Below, in pieces: positions 1 to 12,564 of a stretch of 64,000 nt of DNA; within the stretch, counting starts at the first letter, position 1, and every line of letters starts with the position of its first letter. A program made the position numbers and the translations under genes. Source of the DNA: Acanthochromis polyacanthus (Eukaryota > Chordata > Actinopteri > Pomacentridae); the NCBI RefSeq assembly GCF_021347895.1, contig NC_067123.1, positions 3,736,149 through 3,800,148 of the forward strand, written 5' to 3'. The notes beneath the pieces are model-generated. The model ran no database searches, was not told where the DNA came from, and saw only the letters and a list, made by a program, of their open reading frames with translations.

Positions 1-810
1 AAAGGAATAAAATAAAATGTAAAAATCTGGCAGCAAAGTTGCTTGAAAATGCTAAAAAATGCAACATTAAAAAAATATTTAAAAAAAGAAATGAAAATAA
101 AAGTGAGTATCTGTAAAATTATGTTTTTAATGCAATAAAATGCAAAACACATAAATAATTATTTATTTCCGTGTCTTGTTTTTGTTTCCTTATAAGCAGG
201 AAACCGCTCTCGGCTTTTGCATGAGCAGTGCTGCTTATGATGTGAATTTAATTTTTATTATTTTACAGCGCGGTTTGTTCAACACCTGGACGTTTCCTGC
301 AGGTTTCAAAACAAACCAAATATTTCCAGAGAAGCGCTCAGATTTGACCATGCATCTGACATGTTTTTTTCTGCTGAAGTCAGTCAGGAACGTGCTGACT
401 GAATGTCATCGTTAAAGAAATCATTGTTTTACTGTTTCATGTCATCGGTTCAACGTTCCAGAGAACTGAAGCCTCGAGGCCAAAATAAACAGTCAGCTCA
501 TTAAACTGCCACTCGATTTCTGCTCCACATGCAGGGGATGATTTCACATTTTCACTGTTTATATGGAGAAAAACAGGATGATTTTAGGTTTAATCACTCC
601 GATTTACTAGAAAGCTGCTGGTCACTGCTTCCCGACAGCCAAACGTGTCGTCACGGTGACGGTTCGAGGAAATTTACGAGTTTCGTCTCCGGACGTGATC
701 AGAGTCGATCTTTGTCTTAGAAACAGTTCTGCAGTGACTCAGAGAGAGAAAGGAAGGAAAAGCAGAACAAAGAACAAAGACAGAGCTCAGCCTGTAAAAT
801 TAGACCAGTT
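1..810. other. Upstream flank, nothing recognised
   Basis: AT-rich sequence with a few short open frames but no splice-flanked exon, RNA gene or transposon end that I can recognise. The short frames have no compositional or motif support. Confidence 0.5.
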
Positions 811-1345
811 TATACTGTAGATAAAAGTCTGTATTTTAGAGGAGAACTGCAGTTATTTGAAGGAAAAATTATCTAAATTAAAGATTCAAAAATGTGCATG
901 TTGACCGTAAAATTACACCAATTCTGTATTGTAAATAAATCCGCATAAATGTAATTATTTTACAGAGAATTGCTGCTTTTTTAAAGAAAAAATATTTATA
1001 TTAAAGTTTTAAAAATTTACTTGCTGACGGCAAAATTATACCAATTTTTACTGTAAATAAATCAGCACAAATGCAATTATTTTACAGTAGAATTGCAGTT
1101 ATTTTTAAGAAAAATAAAATATGTATTTCTAAAAATTGTAAAATTTAGATTCAGAATTGTACATTTCTTTATATTTTTTTGTGTTTTTTTTTACCAATTG
1201 AAAATTTAAACAAGATTTATTTAAAAACAGAAATAAGGAATTAAAGTGCAGTTAAAAACTAAAACTTTAAATAAACATATCATTATTTTACAGAGAAGTG
1301 CAGCTATTTGAGAGAAAAATTATGCATATTAAAGATTTTAAAAAT
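811..1345 (-). repeat. AT-rich dispersed repeat, family A (tandem copies)
   Basis: Three or more degenerate copies share landmarks such as ATTATTTTACAG, TATTAAAG and AAAATGTRCATGTTGAC. The same landmarks occur reverse-complemented at 3941-4960 and 5595-5745, so one family is present in both orientations. I call this orientation minus arbitrarily. The last copy is cut by the LINE remnant that starts near 1346. The family identity is not recognised. Confidence 0.6.
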
Positions 1346-3181
1346 GTAGTCGGCCTTCTTGGAGTCTCTGGGTGGTTTATAGAAGGAGGACCACTGGGGA
1401 CTCCACGGTTCTCCTGGAGGACTTCAACACTAACTTCATCGATGGAGAACCCTGGAGGAGGTGATTGGGAGAACGTCCTGATCTGAACCTGAGTGGAGTT
1501 TAGTTATTGGACTTCTGTTCTAGTCACAGACTGGTCATGACAAACACCACGATGGAGCAGAAGGTAGTTCATAAGTGTTCCTGGTACCTGAACACCTCAG
1601 GTCAAAGGTCCATGATCGACTTCATATTTGTACCACTGATCTCCACCTGGTGGTGAGTTGGATCTGATGGAAGGCTGCTGGACAGACCTGATAAACCCAA
1701 ACCTGTAGTGAAGGTGAACTGGGAACATCTGGCAGAGGACCCTGTCTGTTGGGTTTTCAGCTCCCACCTCTGGCAGAGTTTGTCCTGCATCCTGGAGGAG
1801 GTTGGGGACATGGAGTCTGAGTGGTCCATGTTCAAAGCCTCCATTGTAGAAGCAGCTGTTAGGAGCTGTGGTCTGAAGGTCACTGGTGTCTGTCACGGCA
1901 GCAACCCAAGAACAGAAAGGGAAGTCATCAGGATGAAGGAGGCCATTCAGGCCTGGTTGGCTCGGGGGTCTCCTGAAGCAGCTGACTGGTACCGGTTGGT
2001 CAAAAGGGCTGCAGATGTGACAGACTTTTGGTTGGCCTCAAGGAAGTTCTGGCAAATCGTTCAACACCTCAGGAAGGGGAGGCAGGGCTTTGGGGCAGAA
2101 CTGCTGACCCGTCCTGGGGACCTTGTCGGGCGGTGGAAAGAGAACTTTGAGGAACTCCTGAACCCGGTAAACACATCCTCTGTGGAGGAAGCAGAACCTG
2201 AGGACTCGGGGGAATCTTGGTCCATATCCGTGGCAGAAGTCGCCGAGGTAGTAAAGAAGCTCCTCTGTGGGAAGACGCCAGGTGGGGAGAGATCCTCCCT
2301 GAGATGCTGAAGGCTCTGGACATTGTTGGACTGTCTTGTCTGACACGTCTCTGCAGTGTTGCATGGTCATCGGGTACAGTGCCTGTGGAGCGGCAGACTG
2401 GGATGGTGGTTCCCATTTTCAAGAAGGAAGGCCAGAGAGTGTGCTCCAACTACCAGGGTATCACACTTCTCAGCCTCCCCAGGAAAGTTTACTCTAGGGT
2501 GCTGGAAGGGAGGATCTGACCGACTGTCAAACCTCGGATTCAGGAGGAGCAACGCATATTGAGGGGGAGCTGCTTCCCCAAGCGAAGGAGTTCAAGTATC
2601 TCTGGATCTTCTTGATGAGTGATGGGGAAATGGAGCGAGAGATGGACAGGAGGATTGGTGCAGCTTCAGCAGTAATGAAGGCGTTGTACCGAACCATCCT
2701 GGTGAAGATTTGCCGTCCATCTATGTTCCAACCCTCACCTATGGTCATGAGCTCTGGGTAGAGACTGAAAGAATGAGATCGTGGATACAAGCGTCTGAAA
2801 TGAGCTTCCTCTGTAGGGTGTCTGGGCTCAGCCTTAGAGGTTGGGGTCAGAAGATCAGACATCCAGAGGGAGCTCAGAGTAGAGCTGCTGATCCTTCACC
2901 TCTAAAGGAACCAGTTGAGGTGGTTTGGACATCTGATTCCTCCAGGGAGACTTCCTTTGGAGGTTTTCTGAACCCGTCTGCCCAGGAGGAGACCCCAGGG
3001 CAGACCCAGAACCCTCTGAAGGGATTACATATCTCATCTGGCCTGGGAACGCCTCAGGATCCTCCAGGAAGAGCTAGAAAGTGTCTCTGGGAGGAGGAAC
3101 ATCTGGAATGACCTGCTTCATCTGCTGCTGCCACAACCCCAAATAAGAGGAAGAAGATGGATGGATGGATGGATGGATGGA
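1346..3181 (+). mobile_element. Rex3/RTE-like non-LTR retrotransposon remnant
   Basis: A 5'-truncated LINE. It starts within the endonuclease part, continues through the linker and the first reverse-transcriptase motif, jumps to the C-terminal region, and ends in about six GATG units at 3156-3180. A GATG-type 3' tail and this protein type match what I remember of the fish Rex3/RTE group; the clade name comes from memory and was not searched. The element splits a family A repeat, which resumes at 3182. No clear target-site duplication is visible. Confidence 0.75.
1390..3112 (+). pseudogene. Broken endonuclease/reverse transcriptase reading frame of the LINE
   Basis: Decayed polyprotein in at least three frames. 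Traces of the endonuclease appear near 1420-1640 (DFNTNFIDGEPWR, then GQRSMIDFIFV). The longest clean stretch, about 200 codons, lies at 1708-2310 (SIVEAAVRSCGLKVTG; ELLNPVNTSSVEEAE). At 2400-2540 a different frame gives the reverse-transcriptase start VCSNYQGITLLSLPRKVYSR. Immediately after a trace of RIQEEQ (about 2555) the sequence jumps to EFKYL...MEREMDRRIGAASAVMK (2590-2680). The catalytic palm with the FADD box is therefore missing through an internal deletion. The C-terminal part (VPTLTYGHELWVETERMRS) is recognisable at 2720-2800. This copy cannot make an active enzyme. Confidence 0.75.
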
Positions 3182-3300
3182 ATAATTTACAAAAAAAGTC
3201 CAGATTAAAAATCTGTATTTTTCCAAATGGTAAAATTCTGATTCAGATTTTCACATTTCTTATTTGATTTTCATTTTAAAATTTTTTTTTGCAGTGTAGC
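3182..3300 (-). repeat. Family A repeat, continuation after the LINE
   Basis: The text GTAAAATTCTGATTCAGA with a following CACATTTCTTATTTG tract parallels 1135-1175. This indicates that the LINE inserted into a pre-existing family A block. Confidence 0.5.
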
Positions 3301-3940
3301 AGAGTAAACAACTGAACCCTTAAAGGAGTTTTGAAGGTTTCGTTAAACGTTAAATTTATTTACAATTACAACTTATTTATATTAAAATAACAGTAGAACA
3401 AAAAGAACCTAAACTCAAAGATTAAAGGTGTGTCGTTGTGTTTTGTTCTTTTCCGTCCTTCTGGAAAACTACCCATGATAGAAAATCACCAGATTTCCTG
3501 CGGGCCCTGAACGCCTCACGCCTTTCTGTGTCAATTCATCAGAATAGTAAATTGTGGGTGTGTGAGCGCCACGTGGGCGACAGATGACAGGTGATTTACT
3601 TTAGTTTTTATGAGCTTTGTTGTCGTTTCAGCTCCTCACCTTTGTTCTCCGTGTGTTTGACTTTCAGTTCCAGTCATCGGCCGATCAGTCGCTCTGCTGG
3701 GTGTGAATCTCTGAGTAATCAGACGACGACAACGCAGCCGTCAGCTGAACAGGGCTAAAGGTTTAAGAAGAAAGATAAAAAACAGATTTATGGTTCACCT
3801 GAGGAAAGATTTATTACCGACCTGCAGCCTGAATGTCTGAGGTGAATAAAAACACGAGTTAAAGATGAATTTAGCTCTAAAAATGAACAAGTAAATAAAT
3901 GTGGCTTTTTTGTATTACTAATAGTATTACAATTAAAAAA
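3301..3940. other. Intergenic, nothing recognised
   Basis: Mixed-composition sequence without coding or repeat signals that I can support. Confidence 0.4.
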
Positions 3941-4960
3941 AAATTAAAAAGAAATGTTCTAGAAAGGTGGATTTTATTTTTAACAATATAAATGTGTCTA
4001 TTTTTTTACAGCCAGCATGTACATTTTTAAACATTTCTATTACAAATAACTTAAATTCTACTGCAAAATAATATTTTTGATTTGAAGTAGTAGTTTTTCA
4101 GCACACTTTATTACCTTATTTCTGTTTTTGTTTTTTGTTTTATTAAAATTTTAAACCTCCTTTAAGGTTTTGGTTTGTTTTGTGTTTTCTTTAAAGTAAA
4201 AATTTGAATTTAATTTTTACCATTTTCAGAAATACCGATAACAACACAGAAAGACTGTTAAGGTGGAATTTTTTTAACAATAAAATTTGTCAAATTTCAC
4301 AGTCAACATGTACATTTTTAAATCTTTAATATACATAATATTTCTTACAAGTAACTGAAATTCTGATGTAAAATAATATTTTGAATTTAAAGTTTTAGTT
4401 TTTCATTGCACTTGAATTCCTTATTTGTGTTTTTTTTTACAAAAAAAATTAAATTTAAAAAGATTTTTAACAATTAAAATGTGTCAAATTTTATTGTCAA
4501 CATGTACATTTTTTAAAATCTTTAATATACATATTTTTTCTTTCAAATAATTGAATTTTTGCTGTAAAATAATATTTTTAATTTAAAGTTTTAGTTTTTC
4601 ATTGCACTTGAATTCCTTATGTCTGTTTTTTAAATAAATCTAAAAACATTTTTGAAAAGATTTTAACAATTAAAATTTGACAGATTTGACAGTCAACATG
4701 TACATTTTTAAATCTTTAAAATACATAATTTTTCTTACAAATTACTGAAATTCTGCTGTAAATAATAATATTTAAAATTTAAAATTTCAGTTTTAAGTAC
4801 ACTTGAATTCCTTATTTTCGTCTTTTTTAAGGTTTTGGTTGTTTTCTCTGTACACTGTAAACAAATTAAACAATTTTTTAAACAATAAAAACATGTAAAA
4901 CAATAATATTTTTAATTTAAAGTTTTAGTTTTTCAGTAGTAATTTAAACAAATTTGCTAA
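3941..4960 (+). repeat. Family A repeat, inverted tandem copies
   Basis: Four degenerate copies, marked by (G)TCAACATGTACATTTTTAAA near 4010, 4300, 4495 and 4690. Spacing between the later copies is about 195 bp. Each is followed by a CTGTAAAATAATATTT tract and by GCACTTGAATTCCTTAT. The orientation is opposite to 811-1345. Confidence 0.65.
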
Positions 4961-5594
4961 TATTTACATAAATATGGGCATTAATTAATAGAAATTTGAT
5001 TTTTTTTTGCACATTTTCTGAGCCTCTATGAACCGTTTTCTTTTTCTTTGTGCACGTTTTGTATTCTGATGCTGGAATATTACATTAGATTATAAATAAA
5101 ACTCAACAAAGAGATGTTTTTAAGGATTTCTGTCTAATCAATACATAACTAGCTATAAAACCAGCAGTTATTTAGCACTAAACCTGCATCTTTTGCCCTT
5201 TAAATGTTTTTTTTGTCACATTTTTGGCTCTAAAAGTCATCGGGCTGCAAACAGATTCTCCAGGAAGCTTTAGAAAGTGTCGTCTTTTCCTTTCATTTCA
5301 TAAAAAACACCGTCAGCTGATATTTTACTGAGAATTTTATGAGCTGGAATATGATCTGGAACTTATCTGTTTCGTTCCAGTGAACTAAAGACTCGTGTTC
5401 AAAGTTTAGTTTTCCCGCAACTGGAGCCAAGAATAGACACTCAGGTTTATTAATCTTAAGATAATAGATCATTTTTTAGAGCTGAATTCATCTTTAACTC
5501 GTGTTTTTGTTCACCAGCTGCAGTTATTCATCGACACATCACACTTTCAGACTACAGCGAGATAATAAGAAAGAAAAGTTTTCTTATAAATGAC
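4961..5594. other. Intergenic, nothing recognised
   Basis: No coding or mobile-element signal seen. Confidence 0.4.
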
Positions 5595-5745
5595 AGCAAT
5601 ATTACTGTAAAATAATATTATTTTTAATGTAAAATCTCAGTTTTGAGGCACACTTTTATTCTTTATTTGTGTTTTTTAAATGTTTACTTTTTATTACATT
5701 TTTAAAACGCCTTCAAGGTTACGATTGCTTTCTCTGGTACACTGT
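5595..5745 (+). repeat. Family A repeat, single copy
   Basis: CTGTAAAATAATATTATTTTT followed by GCACACTTTTATTCTTTAT repeats the layout of the copies at 3941-4960. It ends near ACACTGTAAAAAAT. Confidence 0.5.
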
Positions 5746-6240
5746 AAAAAATATATATGTAAAAATAAATGTAATGTAATTTAAATTGAAGTGATTAAAC
5801 AAGAAGAAGCATAAAACAACTAAAGATAAATTATTATACTCATATAGAGCAACTTACTTTTTCTAAAAATGTGATATAATATAATACAATAAAACACATG
5901 AATAATTATGATAAAAATTTAGAAAACCTACTTGGAAAAAGTTAAAATAACAATAATAATATAACACAAAACAATATAATATAATATCATATAATTTAAT
6001 ACATTATAATATAATACATTAATAATTAAACTTAGAAAAACTACTTGGAACAACTTAATAATAATATAATGTACGACAATTCTAACATAATAATATGGTA
6101 TAAGATTTAATATAATATAAAACAATATAATGTAATTTAATTAAAAATATAATATAATGTAATTTAATTTATAAAAAACAACATAATATAATATTGTATA
6201 ATACAATATAAAAAACTACTTGAATAAAATTATTTTTTAC
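5746..6240. repeat. AT-rich simple-sequence tract (TAATATAATA-like)
   Basis: Degenerate runs of ATATAATATAATAC with very low GC. The open frame on the minus strand here is only low-complexity tyrosine/isoleucine sequence and is not a gene. Confidence 0.7.
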
Positions 6241-7990
6241 ATTTTATTTTATGCTCCAACATATAAAGAAGCCTAAATCTACTGAAGGTAATCCAAATAG
6301 AGCAACTTAATTTACTAATAATCATGATTATAGCAACAAAACTTGTAAAAACTACTTGGAATGACTTTATTTTAATGAGTAATCAACTCAAAAGTCATTA
6401 TTTCATTATTTTAAATATCTACAGCTTTGATTGTGGAGGAAAAACTAATTATTTCATTTAATTTAGTTTGTTGGTTGAACATAACTGAACACGTACATGT
6501 TTCAAACAGCTTTTGGTTGCCTTAATGTTTTAATATTTTAATTCAGAAAATGAATCTTACATGTTGTTAGTTATTAATTCTACCAGTTTTACGACTTGTT
6601 TTTGCTGCTGCCTGTCTTCTAACAGGTGCAGGATTTAAACTCGGCCGTTCACTTTCTTTTTTATGACTTTATGGCTTCCCACTCTGAAGCTTGTTTCAGT
6701 CTAACCGGTACGATGATCTCACCTCCATAAAACCAGATCATGGGAGGTTTTCTTATCTGTCTTCATCTTCTACCTGCAGCCATCGTAACGTGGGCGGCTA
6801 CCGTTGCAACACCGGGCAACTTCTCGTCTCATTAAACTGACGACATTCTACAGAAATACGTGAATTTATAGCATTTATTCAACAAATATATGCTAATTTT
6901 ACTGTGTGGATTCAGTTTTTTTATGCTACAGGTAGAGTTTAGGTTATTTCATTGTGTAACTGAGAGAAAAAATAGAGAATAAATCTCAGTTTTGTGACTA
7001 TTTATTGCATCAGGTATTTGTCCAGCACGTAGTCAGACTTTCAGTTGCTGCACAGATAACAGACAGGTGTGATTAAAGCGGACTGAGCATGCTCAGAGCG
7101 CCATCATGAGGCAGAATGTAGGTAAACACAGGTAAAGGTCGATCAGGCTGCAAACTGCACATCGACCACAAGATGTCGCCGTTGGTCCGCTGAGAAATCA
7201 CACAATAAGGAGCCTATTTTTACAGATGTAAACATTAAAAAAAAAAACAATTATTAATTATTACATTTACAGTTAACTTAAAAGTTTCCAAACTGTGGCA
7301 TAACAAGTAAAATCATGCAAGATTTTTTCAGTTTTCAGTGTAATGTGCAACTTATTAATGTACAAGTTTGACATTTTATAAGTTATGATGCATAAGGAGA
7401 TATAACAGAGCAAAAATAAAACACAATAAACGCAGATATTTGCCTTATTTTAGCCCTGCTGTGTCTACCTAGCTTTATTAGCATAAAAACAGGCATTTCG
7501 TATAAATAACAAATAAAATAGAATCTATTAAACTCCATGTATGATTAAATAATCATAATAATAAAACCCAAAAATTCAAACAAGTTGGCCCCTGACACTG
7601 AAATATTAATAAAATTGAGTTAGACAAACCTTTTAAACTGCAAAACATTATTGCCCTGTTTCTAATTTCACCAGTTTAACATCTGTGTGTAATCTAAACT
7701 GAACCATCCGTTTTAATTGATTTAAACATGAAATCCAGGTTGTAGTAAATGAATTCAACAGTCTTGTTCACATCATTTTATTCACCTGAAGTTTAAGATT
7801 GCAAAGCAATAACAACGTGTGTTCACGCTAACAAACACCATTTAAAATGCCAGTCATTGTAGTAGAAAGGCTAATTCTTCTAATTACATACAATTAATTC
7901 AGTAAGCATAATTTCAGTCATTACAGCCCTTACTTTGCTCAACATAACTGGCATAACTAGCATTTTAAGCTAAATATCTCTGTTAATCTG
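6241..7990. other. Intergenic, nothing recognised
   Basis: AT-rich unique-looking sequence. A slightly GC-richer patch at 6600-6840 and another at 7020-7200 could hold regulatory elements, but no specific site can be supported. Confidence 0.4.
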
Positions 7991-8480
7991 TAGTGTTTGC
8001 AAACTGCGAGTCCTGAACGCTTTAAACAAGCAGCATTAGCATTAGCTAGACTTCTGTTAAAGTTACGCTGTATGTGGATGACAGGCTATGCTAAGCTAAC
8101 AATGTTTTGCCATATTAGCTCGCTGTATCATTGATTAACTCGTGAATTAATGCTGTGCTATGTTAGCCTGATATAGCATTAGCTAACCTTACTGCTAACT
8201 AGCTAATTTAACGTTAACCTATTAATGATATGCTACATTAACTTGCTGTGGCACTAGCTAGCTTGCTGACTTTATCCTAAGCTAATAATGTCATGCCATA
8301 TTAGATGGCTATACCACTAGCTAACTGAGATTATGTCAATTTAATAATGTTATATTATATTAGCTTTTTGTAGCTAATATAACATAACATTAGCTTCATG
8401 TAGCACTAGCTAAGTTACTGTAAGGGAACATTATAATGCCATATTAGCTTGCTCTAGCAGTAGCTAGCTAGCTTGAATTC
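7991..8480. repeat. Degenerate GCTAGC-rich minisatellite
   Basis: About six or seven diverged units carry forms of CATATTAGCTTGCTGTAGCACTAGCTA, shortened here to the cores ATATTAGCT and CACTAGCTA. Spacing is roughly 60 bp. The sequence is rich in short palindromes (GCTAGC, TTAGCTAA). Confidence 0.6.
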
Positions 8481-8930
8481 TTTGCTACTGTAGGCAAAGG
8501 ATGCCTGTTGATGTGGCATTAATTTAAATATCAGTGGTAATAAAGTAAATTAATTGTCCAGAAAAGCATGTTTTTTAAAACAAAAATAGTTTCAGTATGT
8601 GCTGTCATGATAGCAACAGTAAAATGTAAGAATAAAGTTAATTTTATACATAACACGTTTTTATGGATTAAAATGACTTGTGAGGTTAAATTACACCTTG
8701 TTTTACAGTCTTTTAAATATTTCACATTTAGCTTTAGAACAACAAAGCTGCAGCCTGGTATGATTTAACTACTTAAGCACACCTTAGACAGACATGTTTT
8801 ACTCTACATACCTGCGATCAGCTGATAAACAGGTCAGACTTTGACTCCAGGTGAACTAATTACAGCAGGTGACACCGGGAGGGCGTTAAAGTCAATTAAA
8901 GCACACAAACGCAATTATTTCCCGCCTGTG
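8481..8930. other. Proximal upstream region, nothing specific
   Basis: Moderate-GC sequence leading into the promoter region, with no supported element. Confidence 0.4.
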
Positions 8931-9109
8931 TGAGGTATGTTACCTGATCAGAGCGGCGTGTCACACCTGAGGGGGCGTGGCCACACACCTGGGCTCTACC
9001 TGCCAGCACGCTGAGCTCAGCGGCCGTCTTCAGGATCCATCCGGGCGGGTTTCTGCAGCCTTCCAGCGCCGCTCAGTAGCTGTGGAGAGGCGGCCAAGAG
9101 AGCTCCGAG
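8931..9109 (+). promoter_or_regulatory. Putative TATA-less promoter and 5' UTR
   Basis: Local GC content rises sharply from about 8935. There is a GC-box/CACCC-type site, GGGGGCGTGGCC, at 8971-8982, flanked by two CACCTG E-boxes (8964-8969 and 8986-8991). No TATA box is seen. The region leads into the ATG at 9110, which has G at +4. The transcription start is inferred; cap-site mapping would settle it. Confidence 0.5.
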
Positions 9110-9327
9110 ATGGCGAAGAAGACCTCCGGGAGGAGGTCCCTGAAGAGTCTGTTCTCCAGGAGCGACAGAGAAGACACCGAGAAGGACAAGGACAAGGAGA
9201 AGGATGAGGAGAGGGAGAAGGATGAGGACAAACCAGAGAAGAAGTTCAGGTTTCCAAAGTTCAGGATAAAGCCGAGGAGCGGCTCCGAGCAGCAGAAGTC
9301 AGCTGGAGAGAAACAGCAGATGCTCAG
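9110..9327 (+). CDS. Exon 1 of a CRYBG-family-like gene (N-terminus)
   Basis: Encodes 72 residues plus two bases of the next codon, from ATG 9110 to a strong donor (CTCAG|GTAAGA, GT at 9328). The product is extremely charged: MAKKTSGRRSLKSLFSR, then an alternating Asp/Lys/Glu stretch at about residues 19-43, then the basic-aromatic patch KKFRFPKFRIKPRSGS. No signal peptide or membrane segment is seen, so a cytoplasmic or cytoskeletal protein is likely. The exon lies directly after a GC-rich promoter-like region. Its phase (2) fits exon 2, which starts with one base completing a serine. The CRYBG (AIM1) assignment rests on exon 5 and is tentative. Confidence 0.7.
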
Positions 9328-10490
9328 GTAAGACCCGGGTGTTGTGTCCGTGTATGTGACCTGATGGAGCTTCTTTAAAGCTGCAGGATCCAACTGGAGC
9401 TGCTGCAGGAAGACACGCCATGCAAACACACTCATGCATGCGTCTTTATTTTAATAATTAGGACTAACTGATTAAACTATGTTCCTCTAACAAACTACAC
9501 GGAGCTGTGGAGCGATGTTTTAATTATGACGATTTTTAACGTTTAAAAATGTCCAGACATGTCAGGAAACAGGACAGAAGAGGAAATCCTCACCTTAAAT
9601 TAGCTGTTCCTCTACAGTCAAAGCTCTTTTTCTTAATTATTTAATGATTGGCAGCAGTTTTTACGCTCATTAATCCTTAAAATTAAGTCCTATTTCTGAG
9701 TTTTTCTTCAAGGAATTACCATTTTGTACTTAATTACCATAACTATGACTGTTTACATAAATTAAGGTATTCCAAGTTTTTGTTTTTTTTGAAAAGGAAT
9801 TTCCATTATGAAGTGCATTGCCACAACCTTAACCAGATGTTTAGTTAAACTCGATCTTCTTTCCAAATGTTTCTTAAAGGAATTACTATTATGAGCTTAA
9901 TTGCTACAACTATGACCAAATATTTATGTAAATTATTTGCTGTAATTAGATTTTCTTAAGTAGTTTTCAGTGTTTTGTTCTTTTCATGTAGTGGATTTTA
10001 GGAAATAAATTAATTTTGAGACAAAATGTTCACGTAAATTAAGTTGTTCCGAATCCTATTTCCAAGTTTTTAAAAAGGAATTATCATTATATGCTTAATT
10101 ACCTCAGCTGGGACCAACTGTTTACGTAAACTAAGTTGCTGTAATCAGATTACCTTCAGTAATTTTCGGTGTTTTGTGTCATTGTTCTATTCAAGCAGTG
10201 GATTTTAGGAAATTAATGACTTTAATGACAGAATATTTAGGTAAATTATGTTATTCTAAGTCCTATTTCCAAGGTTTTCTTTTAAAGGAATTACTGTTAT
10301 ACATTTAATTACCACAACTCTGACCAAATATTTAGGTAAATGAAGTTGTTCTAAGTCCTGTTTTTAAAAAAGAAATTACCATTATATACTTAATTAGAAC
10401 AACTAGGACCAACTGTTCAGGTAAATAAAGTTGTTCCAATTATTCATATTCCTTTTATTTTCTTTTTTTTTTACCACAACTATGACCAAA
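9328..10490. repeat. Start of intron 1 with degenerate repeats
   Basis: From about 9700 the text AAGGAATTACCATTAT ... CTTAATTACCACAACT ... GACCAA recurs, near 9710, 9797, 9880, 10077, 10288 and 10370. The copies have diverged in sequence and spacing (about 80 to 210 bp). The function is unknown. Confidence 0.5.
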
Positions 10491-11400
10491 CGTGAATTTA
10501 TTCCTCATGATTTTAAATCGACTTTGGGACTCCTAGTTGGACAGAATAAGCAGCTCTTTTGATCTTTTTTTTTTTTTACTTATTTTTGAACAAGCAAACA
10601 TTTAGACACACTGACTACAGATAAATTGAGTATAATTGATTAACAGATAAATAAATATTGTCGGCATTTTGCACGATTGTCCAACAGTTGCAGACATTTT
10701 TTGACATCTTCCAGGCAAATTTATTTGAGCTACAACAGGATTTTCCTGCATGTACCATCAGTGGGCTTTAGCCAGGCTGCTTCATTAGCCATAAATTGTT
10801 CTTTTTGAGGCTTTTTCTTTGTGAAATTTGCCTAAAATTATAAATATGCTGCAAGATCATCTTCAGAAGACCTCATTATCTCCAAAAAGCATTTATTATG
10901 ATGCAGAATTCATGGTGAAATCATCTCTCCGGTGCACGTTAATCCAAAAATCCCTGCTTTTTGATGAAATTTTCATTAGAAAGCTACCTTTGCTGTGACG
11001 TTTGTTGTTGGACAGCAAAGTGCTCCATCTGTTTCTGATTGTAGATGCACCTTGTTTGGACGCCAGCAGTGACCTGCAGATAATGTGATGAACTTCTGGG
11101 CCTCTTTAAAGCTTCGTTTTGCATCAAATCTGCTGCTAATGGCTTGAATTTGTCAGTTCTGGACAAACTGGGAGTCATTTTAAGCCGCTAGTAGATGATT
11201 TTCCTCACAGTTTAAGGATTTATTTCAAATATTTGCATCACCTGAGACGTCTATTCAGGCTTCCTTTCCGTTGACCACTTATTGGGTTAGCAAATGTATT
11301 TTTGACTGCAGCACATCCTCTCTGAATAAAAATATGAATGCATTATCAACAATATTCTAGAATTTGATGATTAGAATAGTATTAGACAAACATTTACTTA
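10491..11400. other. Intron 1, nothing recognised
   Basis: Unique-looking AT-rich sequence without exon-like or repeat signal. Confidence 0.4.
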
Positions 11401-11570
11401 CATGTGTTGTCATTTAGGGCCCTGACAAGCTGGAAAACTGCCCAGAAAGCAACTAGAAGTGCAGTTTTCCTCACAAAAGTCATAATGAACTTTTAAATCA
11501 GGCCATGTAAACTGGAACATGAGTTAAGATTCAGCTTGTTCCTTGTCTCAGCTTTTCATAAACAAGTTAT
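11401..11570 (+). repeat. Direct duplication, copy 1
   Basis: Shares long stretches with 12351-12525, for example GTGTTGTCATTT, AGAAAGCAACTAGAA and GCAGTTTTCCTCACAAAA. The copies lie about 950 bp apart and flank the 41-bp array. Confidence 0.8.
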
Positions 11571-11589
11571 GTGCGGTGCTGAAACAACT

Positions 11590-12030
11590 AAAATAAATTG
11601 AAAATGACAAAATTGAGATGAAAATCAACAAATCGGAGGGAAATTAGAAAAAATTAGACAAAAAGCAACAAAGAGATTAAAAATGAGACAAAAATAATAA
11701 AAACAGATTAAAATGACAGAAATAAGGCAAAAAAAAACAATAAACGGATTGCAAATGACAGAAATAAGGCAAAAAAACAATAAAAATGGATTAAAAATGA
11801 CAGAAATAAGACAAAAAACAATAAAAATGGATTAAAAATGACAGAAATAAGACAAAAAACAATAAAAATGGATTAAAAATGACAGAAATAAGACAAAAAA
11901 CAATAAAAATGGATTAAAAATGACAGAAAGACAAAAAAATCAACACAAAGAGATTGAAAATGAGACAAAAAAACAATAAAAACAGATTAAAAATGACAGA
12001 AATAGGACAAACGGATTGAAGCTGACAGAA
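11590..12030. repeat. 41-bp A-rich minisatellite
   Basis: Units of about 41 bp contain AAAAATGACAGAAATAAGAC and AAAAACAATAAAAATGG. Four near-identical units lie at 11755-11925, with degenerate ones on both sides. Confidence 0.8.
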
Positions 12031-12350
12031 ATGAGACAAACCCTGTGCTGGATGACCAAATGTATCAGCCAAAGCCAAAGAACTAGTCATGGCTAAAATT
12101 CATGCTAGCCCCAAAAACATCCCTTCCCTGTCTGTGGCCCTCATCCTCCTAACATAACCCTGACTCTATCTTTCAGTATGTCCATCCTTCATCCACTGAG
12201 AAGTGCCAGTTTAAGTCTTTCTTCTTTCAACAAATCCATATTTAATCTGTAGAGGCAAAAAGAAAGATTTTTAATGAGATTCCCTGTGTGTCCAGACTTA
12301 TAGGACAGCCTGTATTTGTAGATTAAGGTAGTATTGGACTAACTGTACTT

Positions 12351-12525
12351 GGACGTGTTGTCATTTGGAGCCCTAAGAAGCATGAAAACTGGCAAGAAAG
12401 CAACTAGAACCGCAGTTTTCCTCACAAAACTCATGTAGAACTTTTAAATCAGGCTGTGTAGACGTAAACATGAGTTAGGATTCAGCTTATTTCTTATCTC
12501 AACTTTCTCTATATTAGCTAAAGTT
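12351..12525 (+). repeat. Direct duplication, copy 2
   Basis: Diverged copy of 11401-11570 in the same orientation, ending CAGCTTATTTCTTATCTCAAC. Confidence 0.8.
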
Positions 12526-12564
12526 GGTGTTATCAGCTAAAGTTGCTCTAAACGAGTTAAAGTT

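Noticed and set aside
9073..9435. Minus-strand frame opposite exon 1
   Set aside because: It mirrors the lysine/glutamate-rich exon as a serine/phenylalanine/leucine low-complexity peptide; the + strand has ATG context, donor and phase agreement.
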